NCBI GenBank assembly: GCA_037129555.1
Contig: JBAXUS010000301.1
Coordinates: forward strand, 1-5,724
Source of the DNA: JANXLS01 sp037129555
GTDB lineage: Bacteria > Planctomycetota > SZUA-567 > H5-PLA8
Length of the DNA: 5,724 nucleotides
Reading direction: 5' to 3'
Shown: positions 1 to 5,491 of the stretch, in pieces
Layout of the letters: each line of letters begins with the position of its first letter
How positions within the stretch are numbered: the first letter of the stretch is position 1
Position numbers and translations under genes: made by a program
The notes under the pieces: generated by a model
What the model was told of the DNA's origin: nothing
Database searches by the model: none
What the model saw: the letters and a program-made list of their open reading frames with translations, nothing else

Positions 1-29
1 CAACGAGGGTCGAATGTTTTTTTCTGCAT
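1..29 (-). CDS. possible 5' end of a leftward gene, truncated by the window edge
   Basis: On the minus strand an ATG at 29-27 opens a frame reading MQKKTFDPR and then runs off the window. An AAGGGG sequence lies 6 bases upstream of the ATG and could be its ribosome binding site. The same frame stays open back to an ATG at 110-108, but that start has no Shine-Dalgarno sequence and lies at the likely transcription start, so the inner ATG is preferred. A promoter-like pair (TTGACC, 17 bp, TAGTCT) lies upstream at 144-116 and points this way. Nine codons are too few to name a family. The call rests only on the start signal, the open frame and the promoter-like sequence, so it is tentative. Confidence 0.3.
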
Positions 30-112
30 GCGAGGCCCCTTTTTGACGATAGTTACGAGACAAAAGCTCTTACTGCGCGCCGCTTTCCCACGATTACGGA
101 CCACGCACATGG

Positions 113-123
113 TGTAGACTACA
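113..123. repeat. operator-like dyad, copy 1 (GTAGACTAC core)
   Basis: The 11-bp sequence TGTAG-A-CTACA is a perfect inverted repeat around one central base. Its 9-bp core GTAGACTAC (114-122) recurs exactly at 152-160, 38 bp away. The copy overlaps the candidate -10 box of the leftward promoter, which is where a repressor would act. Confidence 0.45.
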
Positions 124-144
124 ATACGCACCTCGTGCGGTCAA
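116..144 (-). promoter_or_regulatory. candidate leftward promoter flanked by repeated operator-like dyads
   Basis: Read on the minus strand, TTGACC (144-139) is followed by exactly 17 bp and then TAGTCT (121-116). This is a good -35 box and a -10 box that keeps the first, second and last consensus bases. The -10 lies inside the dyad TGTAG-A-CTACA (113-123). A second copy of the same core in AAAGTAG-A-CTACTTT (149-163) sits just upstream of the -35. The spacer itself contains CGCAC-CTC-GTGCG (127-139). A repressor bound at the -10 copy and a partner site upstream would be a natural reading, but no regulator is identified here. Confidence 0.4.
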
Positions 145-148
145 GAAA

Positions 149-163
149 AAAGTAGACTACTTT
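149..163. repeat. operator-like dyad, copy 2 (GTAGACTAC core)
   Basis: AAAGTAG-A-CTACTTT has perfect 7-bp arms around a single base and shares the exact 9-bp core with the dyad at 113-123. It lies 5 bp upstream of the candidate -35 box (144-139, read leftward). Half-sites of the GTAG/CTAC type occur in operators of several winged-helix repressors, but the protein that would bind this one cannot be named from the window. Confidence 0.45.
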
Positions 164-171
164 CTAACAAT

Positions 172-189
172 CACATGTGCAACATGTTG
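172..189. repeat. two adjoining perfect palindromes
   Basis: CACATGTG (172-179) is directly followed by CAACATGTTG (180-189). Both are perfect palindromes built around ACATGT or ACATG. They continue the run of dyads that begins at 113. The sequence shows no gene here, and the palindromes are too short to form a stable RNA hairpin, so protein binding is the likelier role if they have one. Confidence 0.3.
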
Positions 190-360
190 AAATCAAAGGA
201 AATGCACAAACGATACCAACCCACACCTCTTAATCGATATAAAAAACATATATAATGTATCAAAAACGCACAATGAGTAATGCTATTTTTTCGATATTTT
301 TTAGAGTGGAGTGTAACCGGATCAAGAAATATCCAAAACCGAACGGCGAACGGCTTTTTT
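190..360. other. AT-rich intergenic tract with phased A/T runs and a TATAAT box
   Basis: No coding frame with a ribosome binding site is visible here. The tract contains A6 (241-246), A5 (262-266) and two T6 runs (286-291 and 297-302). The last two are part of a tandem 11-bp repeat, TATTTTTTCGA (284-294) then TATTTTTTAGA (295-305). Runs spaced near one or two helical turns are typical of intrinsically bent DNA. A perfect TATAAT at 251-256 could be a rightward -10 box, but no good -35 box stands 16-18 bp upstream. A tandem GAACGGC pair (341-354) followed by T6 (355-360) ends the tract. Confidence 0.35.
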
Positions 361-363
361 AAC

Positions 364-393
364 CGCGAATGGACGCGAATTATCGCGGAAGCG
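364..393. repeat. 10-bp periodic CGCGAAT repeat
   Basis: Three successive 10-base units begin with CGCG: CGCGAATGGA (364-373), CGCGAATTAT (374-383) and CGCGGAAGCG (384-393). The first two share CGCGAAT exactly. An outer inverted pair CCGCGA (363-368) and TCGCGG (383-388) brackets part of it. From memory, strings of the form AACCGCGAATGGACGCGAAT recur between genes in several bacterial groups and give spurious peptides containing REWTR. Both frames here show that signature (REWTR on plus, RVHSR on minus), which suggests a dispersed non-coding repeat rather than a gene. Confidence 0.45.
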
Positions 394-408
394 ACGCTGA
401 ACATAATG

Positions 409-443
409 AAGGCGAACGTGGCGACGTTACGCCACGCCGCCTT
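409..443. other. strong intergenic hairpin
   Basis: CGTGGCG (417-423) pairs perfectly with CGCCACG (430-436) around the six-base loop ACGTTA. An outer stem AAGGCG (409-414) pairs perfectly with CGCCTT (438-443), separated from the inner stem by a small 2x1 internal loop. Thirteen base pairs, mostly GC, in 35 bases is more than expected in random sequence. No T run follows, so it is not itself a terminator. It lies about 20 bases before the terminator hairpin and may be part of a structured RNA. Confidence 0.5.
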
Positions 444-461
444 ATCACGATTCTCTGAAGT

Positions 462-499
462 AAACGCATCCCGGCATCATCGCCGGGATGCGTTTTTTT
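462..499. terminator. intrinsic terminator, probably bidirectional
   Basis: ACGCATCCCGGC (464-475) and GCCGGGATGCGT (482-493) form a perfect 12-bp stem, extendable to 14 bp by AA/TT, around the loop ATCATC. On the plus strand the stem runs into seven Ts (493-499), a very good rightward terminator. Read leftward, the hairpin begins right at the stop codon (500-498) of the 125-residue gene and is followed by TTTACTT, a weaker U tract. The position says it ends the leftward genes. The better T run says it also stops transcripts coming from the left. Confidence 0.85.
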
Positions 500-875
500 A
501 TTGACCGAATTCCTGTGCGAATGCATGCGCTGACGCACAGATCGCGTTGATCGGAATCAGAATCTCCGAGGCGTCCAGTTCGTCCATCGGTACGCTGTGC
601 CGCAGTGTGACATACCCGCTGTTGCAGGCCACTCCACCACACACAATTTCCTCTGACTTGCGAACCACCGCATTCAAATCGATGTCATCGACCTTGCCGA
701 ACCCTGATTCAACTTGGGCCCAGTCGCCGATCTGTTCGTTCCCGGCCCGACAGACGATGACGTCATGTTCGCTGCCACCATCAAATTCAAACGTGATCGT
801 GAGGACATTGCCTTCATCTTTAACGGCCTGAAAATTCGAACAAACGACTTCTTTCAATTGTGCCCAAGTAGCCAT
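498..875 (-). CDS. conserved-looking hypothetical protein, 125 residues
   Basis: The family is not recognised with confidence. The product is small, acidic and soluble, with no signal peptide or membrane segment. The opening ATWAQLKEVV resembles a short amphipathic helix. It is followed by strand-like stretches (VLTITFEFD at 24-32, HDVIVCRAG at 37-45), a DWAQVES segment (51-57), and a GYVTLRHSVP segment (87-96) before a C-terminal helix. This helix-strand-helix build is reminiscent of small YbjN/CesT-like alpha/beta proteins, but that is only an impression. The frame could also start at 884, but GAGAGG touches that ATG, while it stands 9 bases from the ATG at 875, so the inner start is chosen. 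It lies 95 bp behind the epimerase on the same strand with no terminator between, so co-transcription is likely. Confidence 0.72.
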   Translation of the reverse strand: MATWAQLKEVVCSNFQAVKDEGNVLTITFEFDGGSEHDVIVCRAGNEQIGDWAQVESGFGKVDDIDLNAVVRKSEEIVCGGVACNSGYVTLRHSVPMDELDASEILIPINAICASAHAFAQEFGQ

Positions 876-910
876 GTCCTGCATCCTCTCGTAGTAATTG
901 TTTCATCCCG

Positions 911-938
911 CATTCATGGAGCGGCGATGGTATGAATG
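911..938. repeat. inverted repeat between the epimerase and the 125-residue gene
   Basis: CATTCAT (911-917) and ATGAATG (932-938) are perfect 7-bp arms around a 14-base spacer. The element sits midway in the 95-bp gap, 36 bp upstream of the ATG at 875. It is A/T-rich and lacks a T run, so it is not a terminator. It could be an operator or a processing hairpin, or be accidental. Confidence 0.25.
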
Positions 939-970
939 ATGACTGAATCGTAAGAAATTCCGCAGCAAGT

Positions 971-1912
971 TCAACTATTTTGACGGTACCACTCGAATGT
1001 TTTCGCCAGCCCCTCTTTGAATTTCATACGCGGTTCGTAGCCAAGAACGGCGCGCGCGCGGTCGATGCCGGCTTGCGAATGTTTCACGTCGCCGGGACGC
1101 GGCGGGGCGAAGTTGGGCGCGCGCGTTTCACCGCTTAATGCGTTTAACATCTCGACCATTTCGATGAGTGTGTGGCGCTCGCCGCAACCGATGTTTAGAA
1201 CCTCACCTTTTAATGGTTGAATACTGAACGCGGCGAGGAGATTCGCGCTGACGACGTTGTCGATGTGGCAAAAATCGCGGCTCTGCTGACCGTCAGCGTG
1301 GATCGTCAACGGTTCGTTGCGTTTGAAGGCCGAACAGAATTTAGCGATCACGGCACTGAACGGAGAATTCTCGTCCTGGCGCGGCCCGAAGACGTTGAAG
1401 TAGCGAAGCGTCACGGTGTCGATCGCGTAACAACGCGCGAAGACGGCGGCATAATATTCTCCAGCCAATTTGCTGACCGCATACGGCGAGCGCGGATTCG
1501 GAGGCATGGTCTCGACTTTGGGCAAAACCTCCGTGTCACCATACGCGGAAGACGACCCGGCGTAAATCAACCGCTTCACCCCGGCTCGACGCGCGCTATC
1601 GAGCACGTGTAGTGTGAGATGATCGCCAGCTAAATGGCTCGCGATGGGATCTGCGACCGAACGCGGAACGCTGGGAATCGCAGCTTCGTGGAAAATGACG
1701 TCGATGCCTTCAACGGCCTTTTCGCGCACGGAGGCGTCGAGTAGATCGCCTTCGATGAATTCAATCCGATCAAAAAACGGACGGATGTTGGCGAGCTTTC
1801 CGGTCGATAAATTATCAGCGGTGCGGACGTGTGTCACGCGCGGGTCAGCGATCAACGCCTCAATCAAATGGCTGCCAATAAACCCCGCCCCGCCCGTCAC
1901 CAATGCCCGCAA
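971..1912 (-). CDS. NAD-dependent nucleotide-sugar 4-epimerase, WbpP-like (extended SDR)
   Basis: This 313-residue protein is a complete extended short-chain dehydrogenase/reductase. The NAD-binding glycine motif TGGAGFIGS is at 6-14, an acidic residue for the adenosine ribose is D33 in ADNLSTG, and GDL is at 55-57. The Ser-rich AGSSSAYG is at 118-125 and the catalytic YxxxK is Y144-K148 in SPYAVSK. The C-terminal substrate half carries RYFNVFGPRQD (170-180), SRDFCHIDNV (211-220) and RPGD (272-275). The spacing and wording of these motifs are closest, from memory, to WbpP/Gne-type UDP-GlcNAc (and UDP-Glc) C4 epimerases, which make UDP-GalNAc or UDP-Gal in the cytoplasm for surface polysaccharide. 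Other epimerases or UDP-glucuronate decarboxylase relatives are less likely. The start is TTG at 1912-1910, with GAGAGGG 7 bases upstream and no in-frame ATG nearby. No other sugar gene is in the window. Confidence 0.93.
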   Translation of the reverse strand: MRALVTGGAGFIGSHLIEALIADPRVTHVRTADNLSTGKLANIRPFFDRIEFIEGDLLDASVREKAVEGIDVIFHEAAIPSVPRSVADPIASHLAGDHLTLHVLDSARRAGVKRLIYAGSSSAYGDTEVLPKVETMPPNPRSPYAVSKLAGEYYAAVFARCYAIDTVTLRYFNVFGPRQDENSPFSAVIAKFCSAFKRNEPLTIHADGQQSRDFCHIDNVVSANLLAAFSIQPLKGEVLNIGCGERHTLIEMVEMLNALSGETRAPNFAPPRPGDVKHSQAGIDRARAVLGYEPRMKFKEGLAKTFEWYRQNS

Positions 1913-1945
1913 TTCGATGCCCTCTCGTGAGTGTCCTGCTGCAAA

Positions 1946-1951
1946 AGTATA
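1946..1951 (-). promoter_or_regulatory. candidate -10 box for the epimerase gene
   Basis: Read leftward, TATACT matches five of six -10 consensus bases and would start transcription roughly 27 bases before the TTG codon. No good -35 box lies 16-18 bp upstream. That spacer is instead occupied by a CpG-rich dyad CGCGC-G-GCGCG (1952-1962) touching the -10, which could be an operator. A TTGACG is present on this strand but about 31 bp away, too far to pair with this box. Confidence 0.3.
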
Positions 1952-2018
1952 CGCGCGGCGCGCAGAAAGGTTCGGATTTCTGCCGTCAAAATGCGTCTTG
2001 TTTCGACAAAGAGTAATC

Positions 2019-2045
2019 GTAGGACACGCTATAAGCCCGTCCTAC
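2019..2045. repeat. REP-like extragenic palindrome
   Basis: GTAGGAC (2019-2025) and GTCCTAC (2039-2045) are perfect 7-bp arms. Inside them GCT (2028-2030) pairs with AGC (2034-2036) around ATA, leaving one symmetric 2x2 mismatch (AC against CC). The right half, AGCCCGTCCTAC, is what one expects of a GTAGGACGGGCT-type extragenic palindrome. The left half has AC where GG would restore full pairing. Palindromes of this style are dispersed in many copies in some genomes and are mobilised by RAYT (REP-associated tyrosine) transposases, none of which is in the window. It ends 3 bases before the TGAGGAG region of the next gene, so in RNA the hairpin would sit beside that ribosome binding site. Confidence 0.5.
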
Positions 2046-2048
2046 ATG

Positions 2049-2055
2049 TGAGGAG
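2049..2055 (+). promoter_or_regulatory. Shine-Dalgarno site deciding the 2062 start
   Basis: TGAGGAG stands 6 bases before the ATG at 2062. The alternative ATG at 2116, which would give a conventional signal peptide, has only the weak GGGATAGAG upstream. The ten-base TGTGAGGAGT here (2047-2056) is identical to that before pheS (5483-5492). Confidence 0.7.
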
Positions 2056-2061
2056 TACGAC

Positions 2062-5000
2062 ATGTTGCACCATCCCGATTTGAAGCGGCGGCGGTTTGGG
2101 ATAGAGTTAACGATCATGAAATCCCTCCTCTTAACCGTCCTCGCCTGCCTCGTCACCCTTGCATTTGCACCGCATCACGCGATTGCCGAAGAGCCTGCGC
2201 CATCGGCCGAGAAGCTGGTCGAGCAGTTGCGTTCGGACGACTTTGACCACCGGCAAGCTGCGGCGAAATCGCTGGAGCAACTCGGTGATGCAGCACGTTC
2301 AGCATTGGAAAAAGTTATCAAGGACGACGACGCGGACGTTCGAACGACGGCTCAGAAAATCCTTTCGAAATTATCACGCGCGACGCTGCAATTGCGCGTA
2401 ATTGATCAGGACGGAAAGCCTGCGAAAGACGCAGAAGGCACGATCTCACTCACGTATGACGTGCTCAGTAAACCGAACGAACAGCCAGTTGAAACACCGC
2501 TAAAACTGAACGCCGAGGGCCGAGCGGAGATCAAGCTTGAAGCGCTGGGAACCTCCACGTTGCAACTCAAGTTTTCAACGCTTTCGAATGACGTCGACAA
2601 TTTCTCGCACCAGATCACTGCTCATCATGGACTGAATCCGCTGATCGTGACATTTCACGCTGGCGGGTTGGTCTCAGGAGAGCTCACAGCAGTGGATGGA
2701 AAAGCATTCAAAGACGGCTCGGTGCGTTTGATTCAAGGGCTCAATTTGGATCCTGACTTGGTCGAAATACAACTCCTGCTTTTAGCACAAAACAACAATG
2801 GCGGACCGTTCAACGCAAGTGTGTCGCAGCCGGAATATACCGCACAGATTGGCGAAACGGGCGCTTGGATAATGCCGAAAGTCAAAGAGGGTGTGTACAC
2901 CTGCGTGGCACAGGTGCCGGGCTATTATCCGACAATAGGAGCCCGCGTTCGCGTGCGCGACGGCCAGACCACGCAGGTTCCGGCTATTCCGCTGACGACC
3001 AAAATTGCGGGACGGATTGAAATGAAACTCAAAAAAGCGGACGGTACGCCGAAAGCGAAGGAGCCAGTTTCGTTTTTTATTGTACCGATTTATTCCGATG
3101 CCAAAAAGCTGCTCATTCCGTCGTTAGTGCACGCCCTGCCGTTGCACAGTGACCAAAAAGAGACGGACGAAAACGGCGTGATTGTGATCGATGATCTGAC
3201 GCCCGGAAAATACCAATTGGTCGCCAACGCTGAAACCGATGGCGACAAAACGCCTGACTCCGAAGTCGCGCTGTTACGCACTGAAATCGTCGTCAAAGCA
3301 GGTGAAACAGTCCGGCCTGCTCAACTGCCTCAGAACAGCGCAACAAAACCCGGATCGATCAAAGGACGGATTTTGAATGCCAGCGGTAAACCGGCAAAGA
3401 ACATGTCCGTGAGAATGATGGCCGAAAAAGATTTCATCGCCGAACAAAACGGCCAGGCCAACCCAGTCGCTAACATCTCCAACTCGGAATTATCAACAGA
3501 TCGAAAAGGGCAGTATCATTTTGAATCGCTCGCTGCTGGAAAATACGTTCTGACCATCGGTGCGCACAGCCGCTCGAATGATGACGACGTACCCATCGCC
3601 TATGTATTTGGCGTTGACGTTTCGGGCGAAAAGCAGACGACAGTTCCCGACGTGACGATCAAAGCGGGCGCGGCCACATTTGAACTCACTCCGTTTAAAG
3701 GGCGCGTGTTCATGCCCGATGGTTCACCAGCTACCGCGCCGTTCATCCGCTATTGCGCTGGATCGGACATGCGTGACGCTGAAGTAGAAACGAACGACAA
3801 TGGAAATCCGAACGGCGCATTTACAGTTGAAATTCCGAAAGCGAATGCCAAAGACGGTACCAAGATCGATGGCTCGCTACTAATCAATCATGCCGGGTGC
3901 AAGCCGCTGTTTGTGGAAGGCCCGTTGGAGTCCGGGCGCAGGTACACACTGCAAGCGCAAGAGTACGGCACTCTGCGCGTGACGGTCACCGATCCCACCG
4001 GCAAGGCGTTCGTAGGAGTGAACGTCGCGCGATACAAGAATTCGGATCAGAACTTCCGCAATGAGGATCCCGAGGGAAATCAACCGCAACAGCACCACGC
4101 CTTCACCAACGCGAAAGGCGTCGTTCGATTGACCGGCCTCGCAGCGGGCGAACGCGAATTGGGCGTGATCCTCGACGGATACTTTCTGCCGAGTCGTGCG
4201 GGCATCGTCACCGTCACAGCGAACGCAGATACAGACGTGACGATTGTCATGCAACCGGGAGTCCGCATCGCCGGGCGCGTACGTGTGCCGGATGGCTTTT
4301 CAGCGGGTGCGTCGGTCGCAGTGTTGGATGGAACGTGTTACGAAATCGTGCAGACGAACGGCGAGTTCGCGTTCTCGGCTGTGCTCCCAGGACAGCACGT
4401 GCTCGATTTAAAGACGCCCGGATTGGTTCAGAAGAATCAGATCCGTTTCACGCTTCCAGACGCCCCCGGGACAATTCAGGCCGCTGTTCCGCAGAACCTC
4501 ATTGCAGAGATGGTCCGACCCGGCGGCATCGTGATTGACTGCGGTAAAGAATTCGCCGGGTGCAGCGCACGACTCACTCCTTTTGAGGAACTCTCGTCCA
4601 ACCCATACACAGACTTGGACGAAAATGGATTTGTGGACGCATCGGGACGCGCGGAATTTTTCGGAGTCACACCCGGACGATACCGTCTCGTTGTGACCGA
4701 ACTGCAACGCTTTATGCATGAACCACAGCCGAACACCTTGACTGCAAATCCGTCCGCCGGACCGTTCGACGTCAAGGCGATTGAGTCTCGCGCAGCTTTG
4801 GAGACTCTCGCCGCCGTTCCCGCCGACTTGAAACACGGGACCGGGAGTGCGTCGGGGCGCATTATAATTGCGGTGGCTCCGTTTAAAACCGTCTCCACTC
4901 ATGAGTACTCGATTATAATGCGGGTGCGCGGCCCCAACGCAGAGGCATCCGGAACGTTGCTGGGAGCGCCGTCATCCAACGTCCAGCCGCCGGTGGTGAT

Positions 5001-5313
5001 CATTGGAACGCCTCCGAAAGATTTCAAACAGCGCGAACTGGGCTCGTTTGAAATCGAGAACTTGCCCCCGGGCACTTACACGGTATACGTCAATTTCAAC
5101 TACTATGAACTAATGGAAGACACTGCAGAAGCGGAACGGGCCAGCGAGAAACCCGATTTAAAGGTCGCCACGTTCACAATCAAAGCCGGTGAACATGTCA
5201 AATTGGATGAGATCAAACTCGACCCGTTTGATTCGAAATCGAAAGACAAATCAAAGGAAGAGTTAAAGCGACTGCTCCGTCCTGTTGATAAGCCGCAAGA
5301 GTTTGAGCCGTAA
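2062..5313 (+). CDS. large exported protein with HEAT-like module and multiple carboxypeptidase-regulatory-like beta-sandwich domains
   Basis: The 1083-residue product has an 18-residue basic extension (KRRRF at 8-12), then a signal peptide starting MKSLLLTVLACLV at residue 19, with AIA at 40-42 giving a likely signal peptidase I site before E43. Residues 48-105 form two to three HEAT-like helices (LVEQLRSDDFDHRQAAAKSL; DADVRTTAQKIL). The rest is about nine beta-sandwich modules of the CarboxypepD_reg/CnaB/transthyretin-like type, starting near 107, 201, 313, 431, 545, 634, 733, 814 and 929. Most carry the hallmark of a Gly-containing turn, hydrophobic strand, then L-x-x-G-x-Y-x-L, for example DLTPGKYQL (378-386), SLAAGKYVL (489-497), GVTPGRYRL (868-876) and NLPPGTYTV (1000-1008). 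The tail from 1053 is Lys/Asp/Glu-rich. No catalytic domain, transmembrane anchor or sorting signal follows. A structural or binding role outside the cytoplasm is inferred. The start at 2062 is chosen for its Shine-Dalgarno site; 2116 is the alternative. Confidence 0.9.
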   Translation: MLHHPDLKRRRFGIELTIMKSLLLTVLACLVTLAFAPHHAIAEEPAPSAEKLVEQLRSDDFDHRQAAAKSLEQLGDAARSALEKVIKDDDADVRTTAQKILSKLSRATLQLRVIDQDGKPAKDAEGTISLTYDVLSKPNEQPVETPLKLNAEGRAEIKLEALGTSTLQLKFSTLSNDVDNFSHQITAHHGLNPLIVTFHAGGLVSGELTAVDGKAFKDGSVRLIQGLNLDPDLVEIQLLLLAQNNNGGPFNASVSQPEYTAQIGETGAWIMPKVKEGVYTCVAQVPGYYPTIGARVRVRDGQTTQVPAIPLTTKIAGRIEMKLKKADGTPKAKEPVSFFIVPIYSDAKKLLIPSLVHALPLHSDQKETDENGVIVIDDLTPGKYQLVANAETDGDKTPDSEVALLRTEIVVKAGETVRPAQLPQNSATKPGSIKGRILNASGKPAKNMSVRMMAEKDFIAEQNGQANPVANISNSELSTDRKGQYHFESLAAGKYVLTIGAHSRSNDDDVPIAYVFGVDVSGEKQTTVPDVTIKAGAATFELTPFKGRVFMPDGSPATAPFIRYCAGSDMRDAEVETNDNGNPNGAFTVEIPKANAKDGTKIDGSLLINHAGCKPLFVEGPLESGRRYTLQAQEYGTLRVTVTDPTGKAFVGVNVARYKNSDQNFRNEDPEGNQPQQHHAFTNAKGVVRLTGLAAGERELGVILDGYFLPSRAGIVTVTANADTDVTIVMQPGVRIAGRVRVPDGFSAGASVAVLDGTCYEIVQTNGEFAFSAVLPGQHVLDLKTPGLVQKNQIRFTLPDAPGTIQAAVPQNLIAEMVRPGGIVIDCGKEFAGCSARLTPFEELSSNPYTDLDENGFVDASGRAEFFGVTPGRYRLVVTELQRFMHEPQPNTLTANPSAGPFDVKAIESRAALETLAAVPADLKHGTGSASGRIIIAVAPFKTVSTHEYSIIMRVRGPNAEASGTLLGAPSSNVQPPVVIIGTPPKDFKQRELGSFEIENLPPGTYTVYVNFNYYELMEDTAEAERASEKPDLKVATFTIKAGEHVKLDEIKLDPFDSKSKDKSKEELKRLLRPVDKPQEFEP

Positions 5314-5365
5314 TATTTTCAATGCCAGTGACGCCGGTTCGACATCAAAATTTCCAACGGGTCTC

Positions 5366-5385
5366 AAATTCGTCGAAGCGAATTT
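5366..5385. repeat. A/T-rich perfect inverted repeat in the pheS leader region
   Basis: AAATTCG (5366-5372) and CGAATTT (5379-5385) pair perfectly around TCGAAG. It lies 53 bases after the large gene's stop codon and has no T run, so it is a poor terminator. It could be an operator or the first hairpin of the pheS leader. Confidence 0.4.
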
Positions 5386-5447
5386 ATCACTCCTCCTTTA
5401 TAGTAATATCTACCGATTTTTGTCCTACCCTAGTCCGTTCGATTTGT

Positions 5448-5478
5448 GCGGCCGCCCGGCCACGAGGGGCCGCTTTTT
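5448..5478 (+). terminator. intrinsic terminator or attenuator just before pheS
   Basis: GCGGCC (5448-5453) pairs with GGCCGC (5468-5473) and is followed at once by TTTTT (5474-5478). A competing tighter fold uses CGGCC (5457-5461) with GGCCG (5468-5472) around a six-base loop. The last T is 6 bases before the pheS Shine-Dalgarno sequence, leaving no room for a promoter downstream. It therefore either ends the large gene's transcript, with pheS depending on read-through, or works as an attenuator within the pheS leader. The interval 5314-5447 before it has no convincing gene. Confidence 0.65.
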
Positions 5479-5484
5479 GATTTG

Positions 5485-5491
5485 TGAGGAG
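5485..5491 (+). promoter_or_regulatory. pheS Shine-Dalgarno site
   Basis: TGAGGAG stands 7 bases before the pheS ATG. GAGGAGT (5486-5492) is perfectly complementary to ACTCCTC at 5389-5395 upstream, so the site could be masked in a long leader transcript. Confidence 0.8.

Noticed and set aside
171..404. 77-codon leftward open frame in the same region
   Set aside because: It is the reverse reading of the repeat (RVHSR) and of A/T tracts, with no credible start signal.
280..504. 74-codon rightward open frame in the left intergenic region
   Set aside because: It has no ribosome binding site, runs through the CGCGAAT repeat, a strong hairpin and the terminator stem, and its REWTR segment is the translation of the repeat.
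2125..2130. CTCCTC in the signal-peptide codons complementary to the GAGGAG at 2050-2055
   Set aside because: It is only 6 bases and arises from Leu codons in the hydrophobic core; chance complementarity is the simplest explanation.
2137..2148. Lipobox at C29 of the large protein
   Set aside because: VLAC has Leu at the -2 position and sits in the middle of the hydrophobic core, which continues with LVTLAFA; a signal peptidase I site at AIA fits better.
4408..4902. 164- and 140-codon leftward frames inside the large gene
   Set aside because: They lie wholly within a well-supported coding region, have no ribosome binding site of note and a Cys/Arg/Ser-rich composition typical of antisense readings.
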